A stretch of 32,790 nt of DNA from SIG440 sp045645485 (GTDB taxonomy: Bacteria > Bacillota > Clostridia > Monoglobales > Monoglobaceae): positions 1 through 32,790 of the forward strand of contig JAZRIX010000055.1 of the NCBI GenBank assembly GCA_045645485.1. The letters run 5' to 3'. The notes below the pieces were generated by a model that was not told the DNA's origin, made no database searches, and worked only from the letters and a program-made list of their open reading frames with translations. The first letter of the stretch is position 1. The number at the start of each line of letters is the position of its first letter. Below are positions 1 through 7,404 of this stretch, in pieces. A program made the translations under genes and the position numbers.

Positions 1-97
1 TTGCTCATTTCCGTTGGTAATATTAAAAGCTTCTTAGAGGCTTTGTATTATCAGTTATACGAAAACACACTTTAAGTGTTGAAAGGAGAGAAAAGTT

Positions 98-2209
98 ATG
101 GGTAGAGCGTATTCACTTGAAAAAACAAGAAACATCGGTATCATGGCTCACATCCATGCCGGTAAGACTACTACTTCAGAACGTATCTTGTATTACACAG
201 GTATCAACCACAAGCTTGGTGAAACCCACGAAGGCGGCGCTACAATGGACTGGATGGCTCAGGAACAGGAGCGTGGTATTACACTTACCTCTGCTGCAAC
301 TACTTGTTTCTGGGAACCCAAGGAAGGCCCCTATGCAGGTCAGAAGCACAGAATCAACCTTATTGATACTCCCGGACACGTTGACTTTACAGTTGAAGTT
401 CAGCGTTCACTGAGAGTTCTTGACGGTTCTGTTACTGTTATGTGTGCTAAGGGCGGTGTTGAACCCCAGTCAGAAACAGTTTGGCGTCAGGCTGACGAAT
501 ACAAAGTACCCCGTATGATTTTTGTTAACAAAATGGACATCATGGGTGCTGACTTCTACAACGTAGTAAACATGATTCATGAAAGACTCAATGCAAACGG
601 TGTTCCCATTCAGCTTCCTATCGGTGCTGAAGATACATTCGTTGGTATCATTGACCTTATGAATATGGAAGCCGAGATTTATGATGATGAACTCGGTAAC
701 AGCTACCACAAGGATGCTATTCCTGCCGATATGATGGACAAGGCTCAGGAATATCATGACAACATGGTAGAAAAAATCTGCGAAACTGACGAAGCACTTC
801 TCGAAAAGTTCTTCGAAGGTGAAGAGATTACAGTTGATGAGCTTAAAGCGGCTCTCCGTAAGGCTACAATCAACAACGAAATCGTACCTGTTCTTTGCGG
901 AACAGCGTACAGAAACAAGGGTGTTCAGCTGCTTCTTGATGCAGTTATTGAATATATGCCCGCACCTACAGATGTTCCTAACATCAAGGGTGTAAATCCT
1001 GATACAGAAGAAGACGATGAAAGACCTTCATCAGACGATGCTCCTTTTGCAGCTCTTGCATTCAAGATTGCAACAGACCCCTTCGTTGGTAAGATTTGCT
1101 TCTTCCGTGTATACTCAGGTACACTTGAAAAGGGTTCACACGTACTCAACTCCTGCAAGGGTAAGAGAGAACGTATGGGTAGAATCCTTCAGATGCACGC
1201 AAACCACAGAGAAGACCTTGATATCGTTTATTCCGGTGATATTGCAGCTGCAGTTGGTCTCCAGAATACAACAACAGGTGAAACTCTTTGTGATGAAAAG
1301 CATCCTATTGTTCTTGAATCAATGAACTTCCCTGAACCTGTTATCCGTGTTGCGATTGAACCCAAGACAAAGGCAGGTCAGGAAAAGATGGGTATTGCTC
1401 TTGCAAAGCTTGCAGAAGAAGATCCCACATTCAAGACATATACTGACGAAGAAACAGGTCAGACAATCATTGCTGGTATGGGTGAGCTTCACCTTGAAAT
1501 TATTGTTGACCGTCTCCTTCGTGAATTCAAAGTTGAAGCTAACGTTGGTCAGCCTCAGGTATCTTACCGTGAAGCATTCCGCAAGGAAGTTAACGTTGAC
1601 CACAAGTATGCACGTCAGTCAGGTGGTAAAGGTCAGTACGGTCACGTACTTGTTAAGTTCGAACCACTGGAAGAAGGTGCAGGCTACATCTTTGAAAACA
1701 AGGTTGTTGGTGGTGCCGTTCCCAAGGAATATATCCCCGCAGTTGATGCAGGTATCCAGAGCGCTATGCTCAACGGTGTTCTTGCAGGTTACAACGTAGT
1801 TGACCTTAAGGCTACTTTGTATGACGGTTCTTACCACGAAGTCGACTCTTCAGAAATGGCATTTAAGATTGCTGCTTCAATGGCATTCAAGGAAGCTATG
1901 AGAAAGTCAGACCCCGTTCTCAAAGAACCTATCATGCTTGTTAATGTTATCACTCCCGATGACTACCTCGGTTTTGTTATCGGTGACCTTAGCTCAAGAC
2001 GTGGTATGATTAAGTGCCAGGAATCACGTAGCGGCGGCGTTACACAGGGTACTGCTGACGTTCCTCTGTCTGAAATGTTCGGTTATGCAACCGTTCTCCG
2101 TTCAGGCACACAGGGTCGTGGTCAGTACTCTATGGAACCCTCACATTACAGTGAAGTTCCCAAGTCTGTTCAGGATAAGATTATCAGTGACAGAGCTAAG
2201 AGTGAATAA
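98..2209 (+). CDS. fusA: Translation elongation factor G (EF-G)
   Basis: This is the ribosomal translocase GTPase, 703 residues, full length for EF-G. In order it shows the G1 loop AHIHAGKTT (residues 17-25), a switch I ending QERGITL, G3 DTPGH near residue 90, G4 NKMD near 145, G5-like GTAYRNKG near 270, then domains II-V including GGKGQYGHV in domain IV and the C-terminal EMFGYAT and GRGQYSMEPSHY segments. The ATG at 98 follows AAAGGAGAG with good spacing. The gene is 109 nt upstream of tuf, which has its own promoter. The odd point is His20, where EF-G almost always has Asp (AHIDAGKT). Domain V also departs slightly from textbook EF-G (GFVIGDLSSRRG). Everything else is intact, so I read it as the housekeeping copy, but an accessory EF-G paralogue cannot be excluded from this window alone. 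Confidence 0.96.
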   Translation: MGRAYSLEKTRNIGIMAHIHAGKTTTSERILYYTGINHKLGETHEGGATMDWMAQEQERGITLTSAATTCFWEPKEGPYAGQKHRINLIDTPGHVDFTVEVQRSLRVLDGSVTVMCAKGGVEPQSETVWRQADEYKVPRMIFVNKMDIMGADFYNVVNMIHERLNANGVPIQLPIGAEDTFVGIIDLMNMEAEIYDDELGNSYHKDAIPADMMDKAQEYHDNMVEKICETDEALLEKFFEGEEITVDELKAALRKATINNEIVPVLCGTAYRNKGVQLLLDAVIEYMPAPTDVPNIKGVNPDTEEDDERPSSDDAPFAALAFKIATDPFVGKICFFRVYSGTLEKGSHVLNSCKGKRERMGRILQMHANHREDLDIVYSGDIAAAVGLQNTTTGETLCDEKHPIVLESMNFPEPVIRVAIEPKTKAGQEKMGIALAKLAEEDPTFKTYTDEETGQTIIAGMGELHLEIIVDRLLREFKVEANVGQPQVSYREAFRKEVNVDHKYARQSGGKGQYGHVLVKFEPLEEGAGYIFENKVVGGAVPKEYIPAVDAGIQSAMLNGVLAGYNVVDLKATLYDGSYHEVDSSEMAFKIAASMAFKEAMRKSDPVLKEPIMLVNVITPDDYLGFVIGDLSSRRGMIKCQESRSGGVTQGTADVPLSEMFGYATVLRSGTQGRGQYSMEPSHYSEVPKSVQDKIISDRAKSE

Positions 2210-2245
2210 TTGTGCAGCTTTTTCTAACTTTTTTAAAAAAAGGTA

Positions 2246-2274
2246 TTGAAAATCTGTGTAAATTGTAGTACAAT
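2246..2274 (+). promoter_or_regulatory. Sigma-A promoter of tuf
   Basis: TTGAAA (2246-2251) and TACAAT (2269-2274) are separated by exactly 17 nt. The pair lies in the AT-rich fusA-tuf gap, so tuf can be transcribed independently of fusA. Confidence 0.75.
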
Positions 2275-2318
2275 AATTAGTAAATTAATTAATTAATCCA
2301 AGCTAGGAGGAATTTAAA

Positions 2319-3521
2319 ATGGCAAAAGCTAAATATGAAAGAACCAAACCCCATGTTAACATTGGTACAATCGGCCACGTTGACCATGGTAAAACAACTC
2401 TTACTGCTGCAATCACAAAGGTGCTTGCTATGGACGGTAAGGCTCAGTACGAAGCTTACGATATGATCGATAAAGCTCCCGAAGAAAGAGAAAGAGGTAT
2501 CACAATCTCTACAGCTCACGTTGAGTACGAAACAGAAGCTCGTCACTATGCACACGTTGACTGCCCCGGACATGCTGACTACGTTAAGAACATGATCACA
2601 GGTGCTGCTCAGATGGACGGTGCTATCCTCGTTGTTTCTTCTGCTGACGGTCCTATGCCCCAGACAAGAGAACACATCCTTCTTTCACGTCAGGTTGGCG
2701 TTCCGAAGATTGTTGTTTTCATGAACAAGGTTGACCAGGTTGACGATCCCGAACTTCTCGAACTCGTTGAAATGGAAATCCGTGACCTTCTCTCAGAATA
2801 CGAATTCCCCGGTGATGAAATCCCGATCGTAAAGGGTTCAGGTCTTGCAGTTCTCGAATCTGCTTCAACAGATCCTTCAGCTCCTGAATATGCTTGCATC
2901 AAGGAACTCATGGATGCAGTTGACGCATACATTCCTACACCTGAAAGAAAGTCAGATCTTCCCTTCCTTATGCCTGTCGAAGACGTATTCTCAATCACAG
3001 GTCGTGGTACAGTTGCTACAGGTAGAGTTGAAAGAGGTACTCTTAACCTTTCTGACGAAGTTGAAATCGTTGGTCTTTCTGACGAATCAAGAAAAGTTGT
3101 TGTTACAGGTATCGAAATGTTCAGAAAGCTTCTTGATCAGGCTGAAGCTGGTGACAACATCGGTGCTCTTCTCCGTGGTGTTCAGAGAAACGAAATCGAA
3201 AGAGGACAGGTTCTTGCTAAGCCCGGTTCAATTCATCCCCACACAAAGTTCAAGGGTGAAGTTTACGTTCTGACAAAGGAAGAAGGCGGACGTCATACTC
3301 CCTTCTTCACAAACTACAGACCCCAGTTCTACTTCAGAACAACTGACGTTACTGGTGTAGTTAACCTTCCTGAAGGAACAGAAATGTGTATGCCCGGTGA
3401 TAACGTTACAATGACTGTTGAACTTACAACAACAATCGCTGTTGAAGAAGGTCTCCGTTTCGCTATCCGTGAAGGTGGACGTACAGTTGGTTCAGGCGTT
3501 GTTACAGAAATCATTGAGTAA
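2319..3521 (+). CDS. tuf: Translation elongation factor Tu
   Basis: EF-Tu delivers aminoacyl-tRNA to the ribosome as a GTP complex. The 400-residue protein has full family length, with G1 GHVDHGKTT near residues 18-26, DCPGH near 80 and NKVD near 135, followed by beta-barrel domains 2 and 3 (GRGTVATGRVERG; the C-terminal GLRFAIREGGRTVGSGVV). The start follows AGGAGG with 8 nt spacing. Unlike fusA next door, it keeps the conserved Asp of the first loop. It has its own promoter and a strong downstream terminator. Codon choice is strongly biased, as expected for a highly expressed gene. Confidence 0.98.
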   Translation: MAKAKYERTKPHVNIGTIGHVDHGKTTLTAAITKVLAMDGKAQYEAYDMIDKAPEERERGITISTAHVEYETEARHYAHVDCPGHADYVKNMITGAAQMDGAILVVSSADGPMPQTREHILLSRQVGVPKIVVFMNKVDQVDDPELLELVEMEIRDLLSEYEFPGDEIPIVKGSGLAVLESASTDPSAPEYACIKELMDAVDAYIPTPERKSDLPFLMPVEDVFSITGRGTVATGRVERGTLNLSDEVEIVGLSDESRKVVVTGIEMFRKLLDQAEAGDNIGALLRGVQRNEIERGQVLAKPGSIHPHTKFKGEVYVLTKEEGGRHTPFFTNYRPQFYFRTTDVTGVVNLPEGTEMCMPGDNVTMTVELTTTIAVEEGLRFAIREGGRTVGSGVVTEIIE

Positions 3522-3548
3522 TTTCGTCTAAACGATTACGTTTATTCA

Positions 3549-3579
3549 AAACCCCGCATCGAAAGATGCGGGGTTTTTG
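3549..3579 (+). terminator. Rho-independent terminator of tuf
   Basis: An ACCCCGCATC / GATGCGGGGT stem (3551-3560 / 3565-3574) with a GAAA tetraloop is followed by TTTTTG. It is the strongest canonical terminator in the window. Confidence 0.93.
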
Positions 3580-3589
3580 TGGTTATTTA

Positions 3590-3644
3590 ACAAATATTGG
3601 GGTAAACTGTTTTTGAAAGATCCTTCGCATTGGCTCAGGATGAC
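3590..3644 (+). repeat. Half-copy of a dispersed palindromic repeat
   Basis: By my hand alignment these 55 nt match 50 of 55 positions of the reverse complement of 16017-16085, inside the palindromic element between dnaK and dnaJ. They carry the arm end ACAAATATTGGGG and the core GAAAGATCCTTCGC...CTCAGGATGAC. The second arm seen at the dnaK-dnaJ copy is missing here, so this is a solo arm or a decayed copy. A shorter related core occurs at 24018-24047. Confidence 0.85.
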
Positions 3645-3840
3645 TCAAAAATGATATTTAGCCGGAAACTACTGTTATGTTGCTGAAACGTTAAGAAAAT
3701 GTGCTTGTATAACGTTTTTAGTAAAGGATTGAAAAATGTGAAAACATTTTTCTGTTAAAGAGAAAGCCCTGAGCCTTTCTTCAAATATTTGTCGGAATAT
3801 CTTTACAGTGGTAATTTCCCAACATTAAATAAAGAACCTG
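3645..3840. other. Intergenic, no gene seen; one perfect hairpin
   Basis: No credible coding sequence lies in this stretch. It holds a perfect 9-bp hairpin, GAAAAATGT-GAAA-ACATTTTTC at 3731-3752, with a GNRA-type loop. The hairpin lies about 90 nt beyond the stop codon of the minus-strand XRE gene and could act as its transcript end, but the T residues are inside the stem rather than after it. Confidence 0.5.
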
Positions 3841-4050
3841 TTATTTTTGAGGTTTATCTGTCAGACCCAGAATGTAATCGGTTGAAACCTTGTAATATTC
3901 TGCAAGTTTTATCAAATATTCAATGGGAATGTTCTGAAAACCACGTTCGTAACGTGAATACACAGTTTGCTGTATTCCGAGAAGCTCTGATATTTCCGAC
4001 TGCTTCAGGTCATGATCTTCCCTAAGGTCTTTTAATCTTTTGAAATACAA
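3841..4050 (-). CDS. Small XRE-family HTH transcriptional regulator
   Basis: This 69-residue protein is essentially a single Cro/CI-type DNA-binding domain. It contains LKDLREDHDLKQSEISELLG, then the recognition-helix region QQTVYSRYERGFQ, and the characteristic C-terminal part LIKLAEYYKVSTDYILGL. The start is TTG at 4050, placed by AAAGGAGAG 8 nt upstream on the minus strand; no ATG fits. It is transcribed away from the 77-aa gene at 4158, and the shared 107-nt gap carries inverted TAGTA/TACTA half-sites, one pair lying directly upstream of this gene's ribosome binding site. Autoregulation is therefore likely (inference). There is no ligand or protease domain, and its target is not known. 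Confidence 0.85.
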   Translation of the reverse strand: MYFKRLKDLREDHDLKQSEISELLGIQQTVYSRYERGFQNIPIEYLIKLAEYYKVSTDYILGLTDKPQK

Positions 4051-4067
4051 GATACTCTCTCCTTTAA

Positions 4068-4142
4068 ATAGTATTTATTTGTACTATATTGACTTTATCA
4101 TAAATTTATAGTATGTTATAGATATAGAACTTATAAGTACTA
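4068..4142. promoter_or_regulatory. Candidate operator region between the divergent XRE and 77-aa genes
   Basis: Four copies of one half-site alternate in inverted order: TAGTA 4069-4073, TACTA 4082-4086, TAGTA 4109-4113, TACTA 4138-4142. The first two extend to ATAGTA-N8-ACTAT-like symmetry. Interleaved is a plus-strand promoter candidate, TTGACT (4089-4094), 17 nt, TATGTT (4112-4117). The arrangement fits a repressor controlling both directions, but binding is inferred only from symmetry. Confidence 0.5.
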
Positions 4143-4157
4143 AAAAGAGGGATTGTT

Positions 4158-4391
4158 ATGAAAATAAAAACAGAACTGGTAAAAGGCTATATTGCAGATG
4201 TAGTATGCGGACAATTGACGGATTTTGAAATTGATGAAGATAAAATTGCAGATACAAGAGCAACTATGATTCTTGATGCTGTCAGGGAGGTATTGCTTCG
4301 GGAGGAGCTTTCGGACTTTGAAATGATTGATGAAATTGTGTCGCTTTTCAATCGATGCAACATTGATTGCGGTAACTGTCACGATTTTTGA
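4158..4391 (+). CDS. Conserved-looking small protein of unknown function, 77 aa
   Basis: I do not recognise a named family. The 77-residue product is acidic and predicted mostly helical (DEDKIADTRATMILDAVREVLL; DFEMIDEIVSLF), and ends in a cysteine-containing tail, CNIDCGNCHDF, with three Cys and one His that could bind metal. The ATG at 4158 follows AAGAGGG, and a plausible promoter (TTGACT-17-TATGTT) lies just upstream. It has no signal peptide or membrane segment. It is divergent from the XRE regulator across a symmetric operator-like region, so it is probably under that regulator's control. Reading frame, start signals and context support a real gene. Confidence 0.7.
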   Translation: MKIKTELVKGYIADVVCGQLTDFEIDEDKIADTRATMILDAVREVLLREELSDFEMIDEIVSLFNRCNIDCGNCHDF

Positions 4392-4452
4392 AAAAGTGTA
4401 CTTGTTTTAAGGCTAAAAAGCTCATTTTGTGCAAAATATGACTGTTTTGCCC

Positions 4453-4481
4453 TTGACTTTTAGAGTTGTCTTTGATACAAT
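4453..4481 (+). promoter_or_regulatory. Sigma-A promoter of the FG-GAP gene
   Basis: TTGACT (4453-4458), 17 nt, TACAAT (4476-4481). The predicted transcript start near 4488 leaves a leader of about 70 nt that contains the hairpin at 4501-4530. Confidence 0.78.
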
Positions 4482-4500
4482 GATTTAAATGACAATTTAA

Positions 4501-4530
4501 GGAGAGGTTAAATTGTTTGAACCTCTTTTT
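4501..4530 (+). terminator. Terminator-like hairpin inside the FG-GAP leader (possible attenuator)
   Basis: AGAGGTT (4503-4509) pairs with AACCTCT (4520-4526), extendable by two G-U pairs, and is followed directly by T residues to 4530. It sits between the promoter and the start codon, so it would stop most transcripts before the gene unless relieved. An overlapping 8-codon frame, TTG at 4513 to TGA at 4539 (F-E-P-L-F-C-I after the start), is preceded by AAGGAGAGG at 4499-4507. A leader-peptide mechanism is possible but unproven. Confidence 0.55.
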
Positions 4531-4559
4531 TGCATCTGAAATTTAGGAGGCTAAACCTT

Positions 4560-7337
4560 ATGAAATGGACAAAATCAGGTTTTGAAGGCTTTAGAAAGGG
4601 TACTTTCGGAAACGGCGGTCAGAACCTTTATGTAACAGCAAGCGGTACGCTTCAGAGAATTTTCAACTTTGACGTCAATGGAGACGGCTATCCCGATATT
4701 CCCATCGCAAACAGCCACTCCATGAACGAAAAACCCGAAATTTATGTATATGATGAGTTGGGGCAGGAAAAACCCCTGAAGCTCCCAACAAGCGGTGCTT
4801 TTGATGCAATCTTTGCTGACCTCAACGGCAACGGAACTGAGGATTTGATTATTGCCTGTCAGCACAACGGTGTTCACAGTGACGTAACCGCCTATATTTA
4901 CTTTGGCTCTGAACAGGGGCTTTGTGAAAAATATAAAACTGAGCTGACAGTTCCCTGTGCTTTCGGTGTTGATATAGGTGACTTTAACGGTAACGGCAAG
5001 AAGGATTTGATTTTCAACTCCAACGGCACAATCCGTCTCTTTCCCCTTACTGACATAGGCTATCAGGCTTTTGAATACGAAACAATTGAAATCAACGCGG
5101 TTTCAATGTGCGTAGGCGACTTTGACGGTGACGGATATGACGACCTTTATGTTTTGAATGCAGGAACTCTTGACAATGCAATTTACTGGGGATCGGAAAA
5201 GGGTCTTGACCCCGAAAATAAAACAGTATTCGGCAAAGAACTGAAGATGAGTGAGAATGCTTTCACCTCTACAACAGCGGGCAGAATGCTTATGCGTTGG
5301 ATGCCATGGACAACCAATGCGGTATCAATCAAGGGCAAGCCAATGACATTCCGTGCAGAAACCGAGGACGCTGTTTTTGAAAGCTTCGACAAGGACAGAA
5401 ACGTAAAGGAAGAATTCCGCTTTCATATTCTTGATATGGACAAGGTTGACCACGAAATGAACAAGAACCGCTACGAAGGCGTTATGTATGCAACAGTGGG
5501 TGACCTTAAAAACTGCGGTGATGAAGATATTATTATTGCACAGACAACAGGCTGTGACTATGTTGATGACCTTATTATCCTTTGGGAGTCAGAAAATTAC
5601 TCAATGGAAAAGGCAACAAGAATTCCTATCCGTGCAGCACATACACTGACTGTTGCTCCTGTTGAAGATGGGGGCAAGAACTATCTCTTTGTATGCCAGT
5701 GGGGCGAGGAAGATAACCTTCAGGTAACACATGCAGTATTCAGCTTTGATGAGAGCGGTATACCCACAAAGGTTTGGGATATCCCAGCAATGGAAGCTGC
5801 AAAGATTCTTACAGGCAAGACCTACACAGACGGAAGATACCAGATTGCAGTTATCAACCACGAAGGCGAAGGCAAGCTTGGTCTTGAAGATATCTGGGTA
5901 TACCTTGGCGGTGAAGACGGCTATAATGCTGACCGCAAGATTGTTCTTCCCGGTTGTGCGTCTGTTGACTGTGTTCCCCTGAATATGAAGGACAGCGGAA
6001 ACCCCGAAATTCTGGTTGTTACCTGTGCCGAGAACGCACCTCACCTTGACCCCGGTGCAACAATCTATTTCAGTGATGAAAACGGCTTTGACAAGAACAA
6101 CAAGTTCAGTTTTGATACAATTTTGGCTCACGGTGTTGCGGTTGGCGACTTCCGTCACAGCGGTTATCTTGATTTTGCCTTTGCTGGCATCAAAAACCGT
6201 GAAATGAGAATTTTTGAAGGCGGTCCTGACGGCTATAAAATGAAGAAAATCGTACTCGGGCCTAATCCCGAAGCCTTTGTTCCCTTCCCATGGGCCGAGG
6301 CAGGTGAGGACCCCAACTATTCCGGAGAAGAAGCCAAGATTATTGCTGATTTCGGTAACGTACGCTGGATGCATGCCGCAGACTATAACGGCGACGGTTG
6401 GCTTGATGTTTTTGTATCACAGATTGGCGGCAAGAACAGCTTTATCCTCTGGGGCGGTCCTGAGGGTTACAGCACCGAAAGGATGCAGGTTCTCGCGACT
6501 GACGGTATTTCTGCAGCAAACGCTGCCGACCTTGACGGTGACGGTTATCTTGATCTTGTACTTTCATGTCACCAGACAAAAGGACACAAGATTGCTAATG
6601 AAAAGGGTAAGTTCGTTGTTTACTGGGGCGGTCCTAACGGCTTTGAAGAACACAGAAAGACCCAACTCCCCACATACTGTTCAAATGCAGTAACCGTTCA
6701 TGACTTCAACAATGACGGACTTCTTGATATCTACGGCGTAGCTTACACCAACGGACGCTGCCGTGATATTGATTCTGTTATATACTTCCAGGGCGAGGAC
6801 AGAATGTTCCACTATGATGACAAGCAGTACATATTTAATCACTCAGGATGCGGATGTCTTGCAGGTGACTTTAACGGTGACGGATATATTGACCTTGCGG
6901 TTGCATCACATAAAAAAGACGGTAATCACGTAAACGAATCCTATATTTTCTGGGGTGGTGAAGACGGTATCAACGAACAGAGGTACACAGCTCTCCCCTG
7001 CCGTGGTCCTCACGGAATGTGCAGTGTTGACATCGGTAACATTATGGATAGAAGTGACAGCGAATACTATACATCCGAGGCCTATGAATCAGCAACAAAG
7101 GCTCTGAAGATTGAGTGGAAGGCAGAAAATGCACAAAAGACATGGGTTAAGGCTCAGCTCAGATGCGCAGATACTCTTGAAGGTCTTGAAAACGCACAGT
7201 GGTCAGAATCCTTTGAAAATGGTGCAGATATTTCCGCCCTCAATCTTAAAGGTTATATTCAGTATAAATTAGAGCTTGGTGCCCGCTGTGGTTGCGGAAG
7301 CCCAAGGGTAACAGAAGTAACTGTAGAATTTGAATAA
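4560..7337 (+). CDS. Large FG-GAP/VCBS repeat beta-propeller protein
   Basis: This is a 925-residue protein built of beta-propeller repeats. Calcium-loop motifs of the DxNxDGxxD type occur near residues 38 (DVNGDGYPD), 87, 141, 187, 607, 657, 715 and 770, with degenerate ones near 314 and 530. Each blade also carries a Y/F/L-W/F/L-G-G-x-x-G strand (YWGSEKG, YLGGEDG, LWGGPEG, YWGGPNG, FWGGEDG). This suggests ten or more blades, perhaps two propellers, and then a C-terminal beta domain of about 80 residues. I chose ATG 4560 because AGGAGG is 9 nt upstream; an upstream TTG at 4530 lacks a site. No signal peptide, lipobox or membrane segment is visible, which is unusual since most FG-GAP proteins are exported. 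A hairpin separates it from the dehydrogenase at 7405. Substrate unknown; carbohydrate or ligand binding is a guess. Confidence 0.88.
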   Translation: MKWTKSGFEGFRKGTFGNGGQNLYVTASGTLQRIFNFDVNGDGYPDIPIANSHSMNEKPEIYVYDELGQEKPLKLPTSGAFDAIFADLNGNGTEDLIIACQHNGVHSDVTAYIYFGSEQGLCEKYKTELTVPCAFGVDIGDFNGNGKKDLIFNSNGTIRLFPLTDIGYQAFEYETIEINAVSMCVGDFDGDGYDDLYVLNAGTLDNAIYWGSEKGLDPENKTVFGKELKMSENAFTSTTAGRMLMRWMPWTTNAVSIKGKPMTFRAETEDAVFESFDKDRNVKEEFRFHILDMDKVDHEMNKNRYEGVMYATVGDLKNCGDEDIIIAQTTGCDYVDDLIILWESENYSMEKATRIPIRAAHTLTVAPVEDGGKNYLFVCQWGEEDNLQVTHAVFSFDESGIPTKVWDIPAMEAAKILTGKTYTDGRYQIAVINHEGEGKLGLEDIWVYLGGEDGYNADRKIVLPGCASVDCVPLNMKDSGNPEILVVTCAENAPHLDPGATIYFSDENGFDKNNKFSFDTILAHGVAVGDFRHSGYLDFAFAGIKNREMRIFEGGPDGYKMKKIVLGPNPEAFVPFPWAEAGEDPNYSGEEAKIIADFGNVRWMHAADYNGDGWLDVFVSQIGGKNSFILWGGPEGYSTERMQVLATDGISAANAADLDGDGYLDLVLSCHQTKGHKIANEKGKFVVYWGGPNGFEEHRKTQLPTYCSNAVTVHDFNNDGLLDIYGVAYTNGRCRDIDSVIYFQGEDRMFHYDDKQYIFNHSGCGCLAGDFNGDGYIDLAVASHKKDGNHVNESYIFWGGEDGINEQRYTALPCRGPHGMCSVDIGNIMDRSDSEYYTSEAYESATKALKIEWKAENAQKTWVKAQLRCADTLEGLENAQWSESFENGADISALNLKGYIQYKLELGARCGCGSPRVTEVTVEFE

Positions 7338-7347
7338 AACAATAGAG

Positions 7348-7377
7348 CAAGCCTTCCTGTATATAAGGGAAGGCTTG
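7348..7377 (+). terminator. Intergenic hairpin between FG-GAP gene and dehydrogenase
   Basis: CAAGCCTTCC / GGAAGGCTTG is a perfect 10-bp stem with a 10-nt loop. No T-run follows (TTGTGAAAA), so it is more likely a weak terminator or an RNA-stability/processing structure that lets some transcription through to the dehydrogenase. Confidence 0.55.
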
Positions 7378-7404
7378 TTGTGAAAATAAAAACGGAGAAT
7401 CTTT

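Noticed and set aside
1..97. Promoter of fusA in the first 97 nt
   Set aside because: TATTAT near 47-52 has no -35 at suitable spacing; fusA may be transcribed with genes left of the window.
3789..4025. Plus-strand 78-codon frame over the XRE gene
   Set aside because: It has no ribosome binding site and runs antisense to a clear HTH protein with a good start.
3841..4391. Toxin-antitoxin module formed by the XRE protein and the 77-aa protein
   Set aside because: The genes are divergent rather than one operon, and the 77-aa protein shows no toxin motif.
5601..6374. Minus-strand 257-codon frame inside the FG-GAP gene
   Set aside because: Antisense shadow caused by codon bias; no start signal and no recognisable domain.
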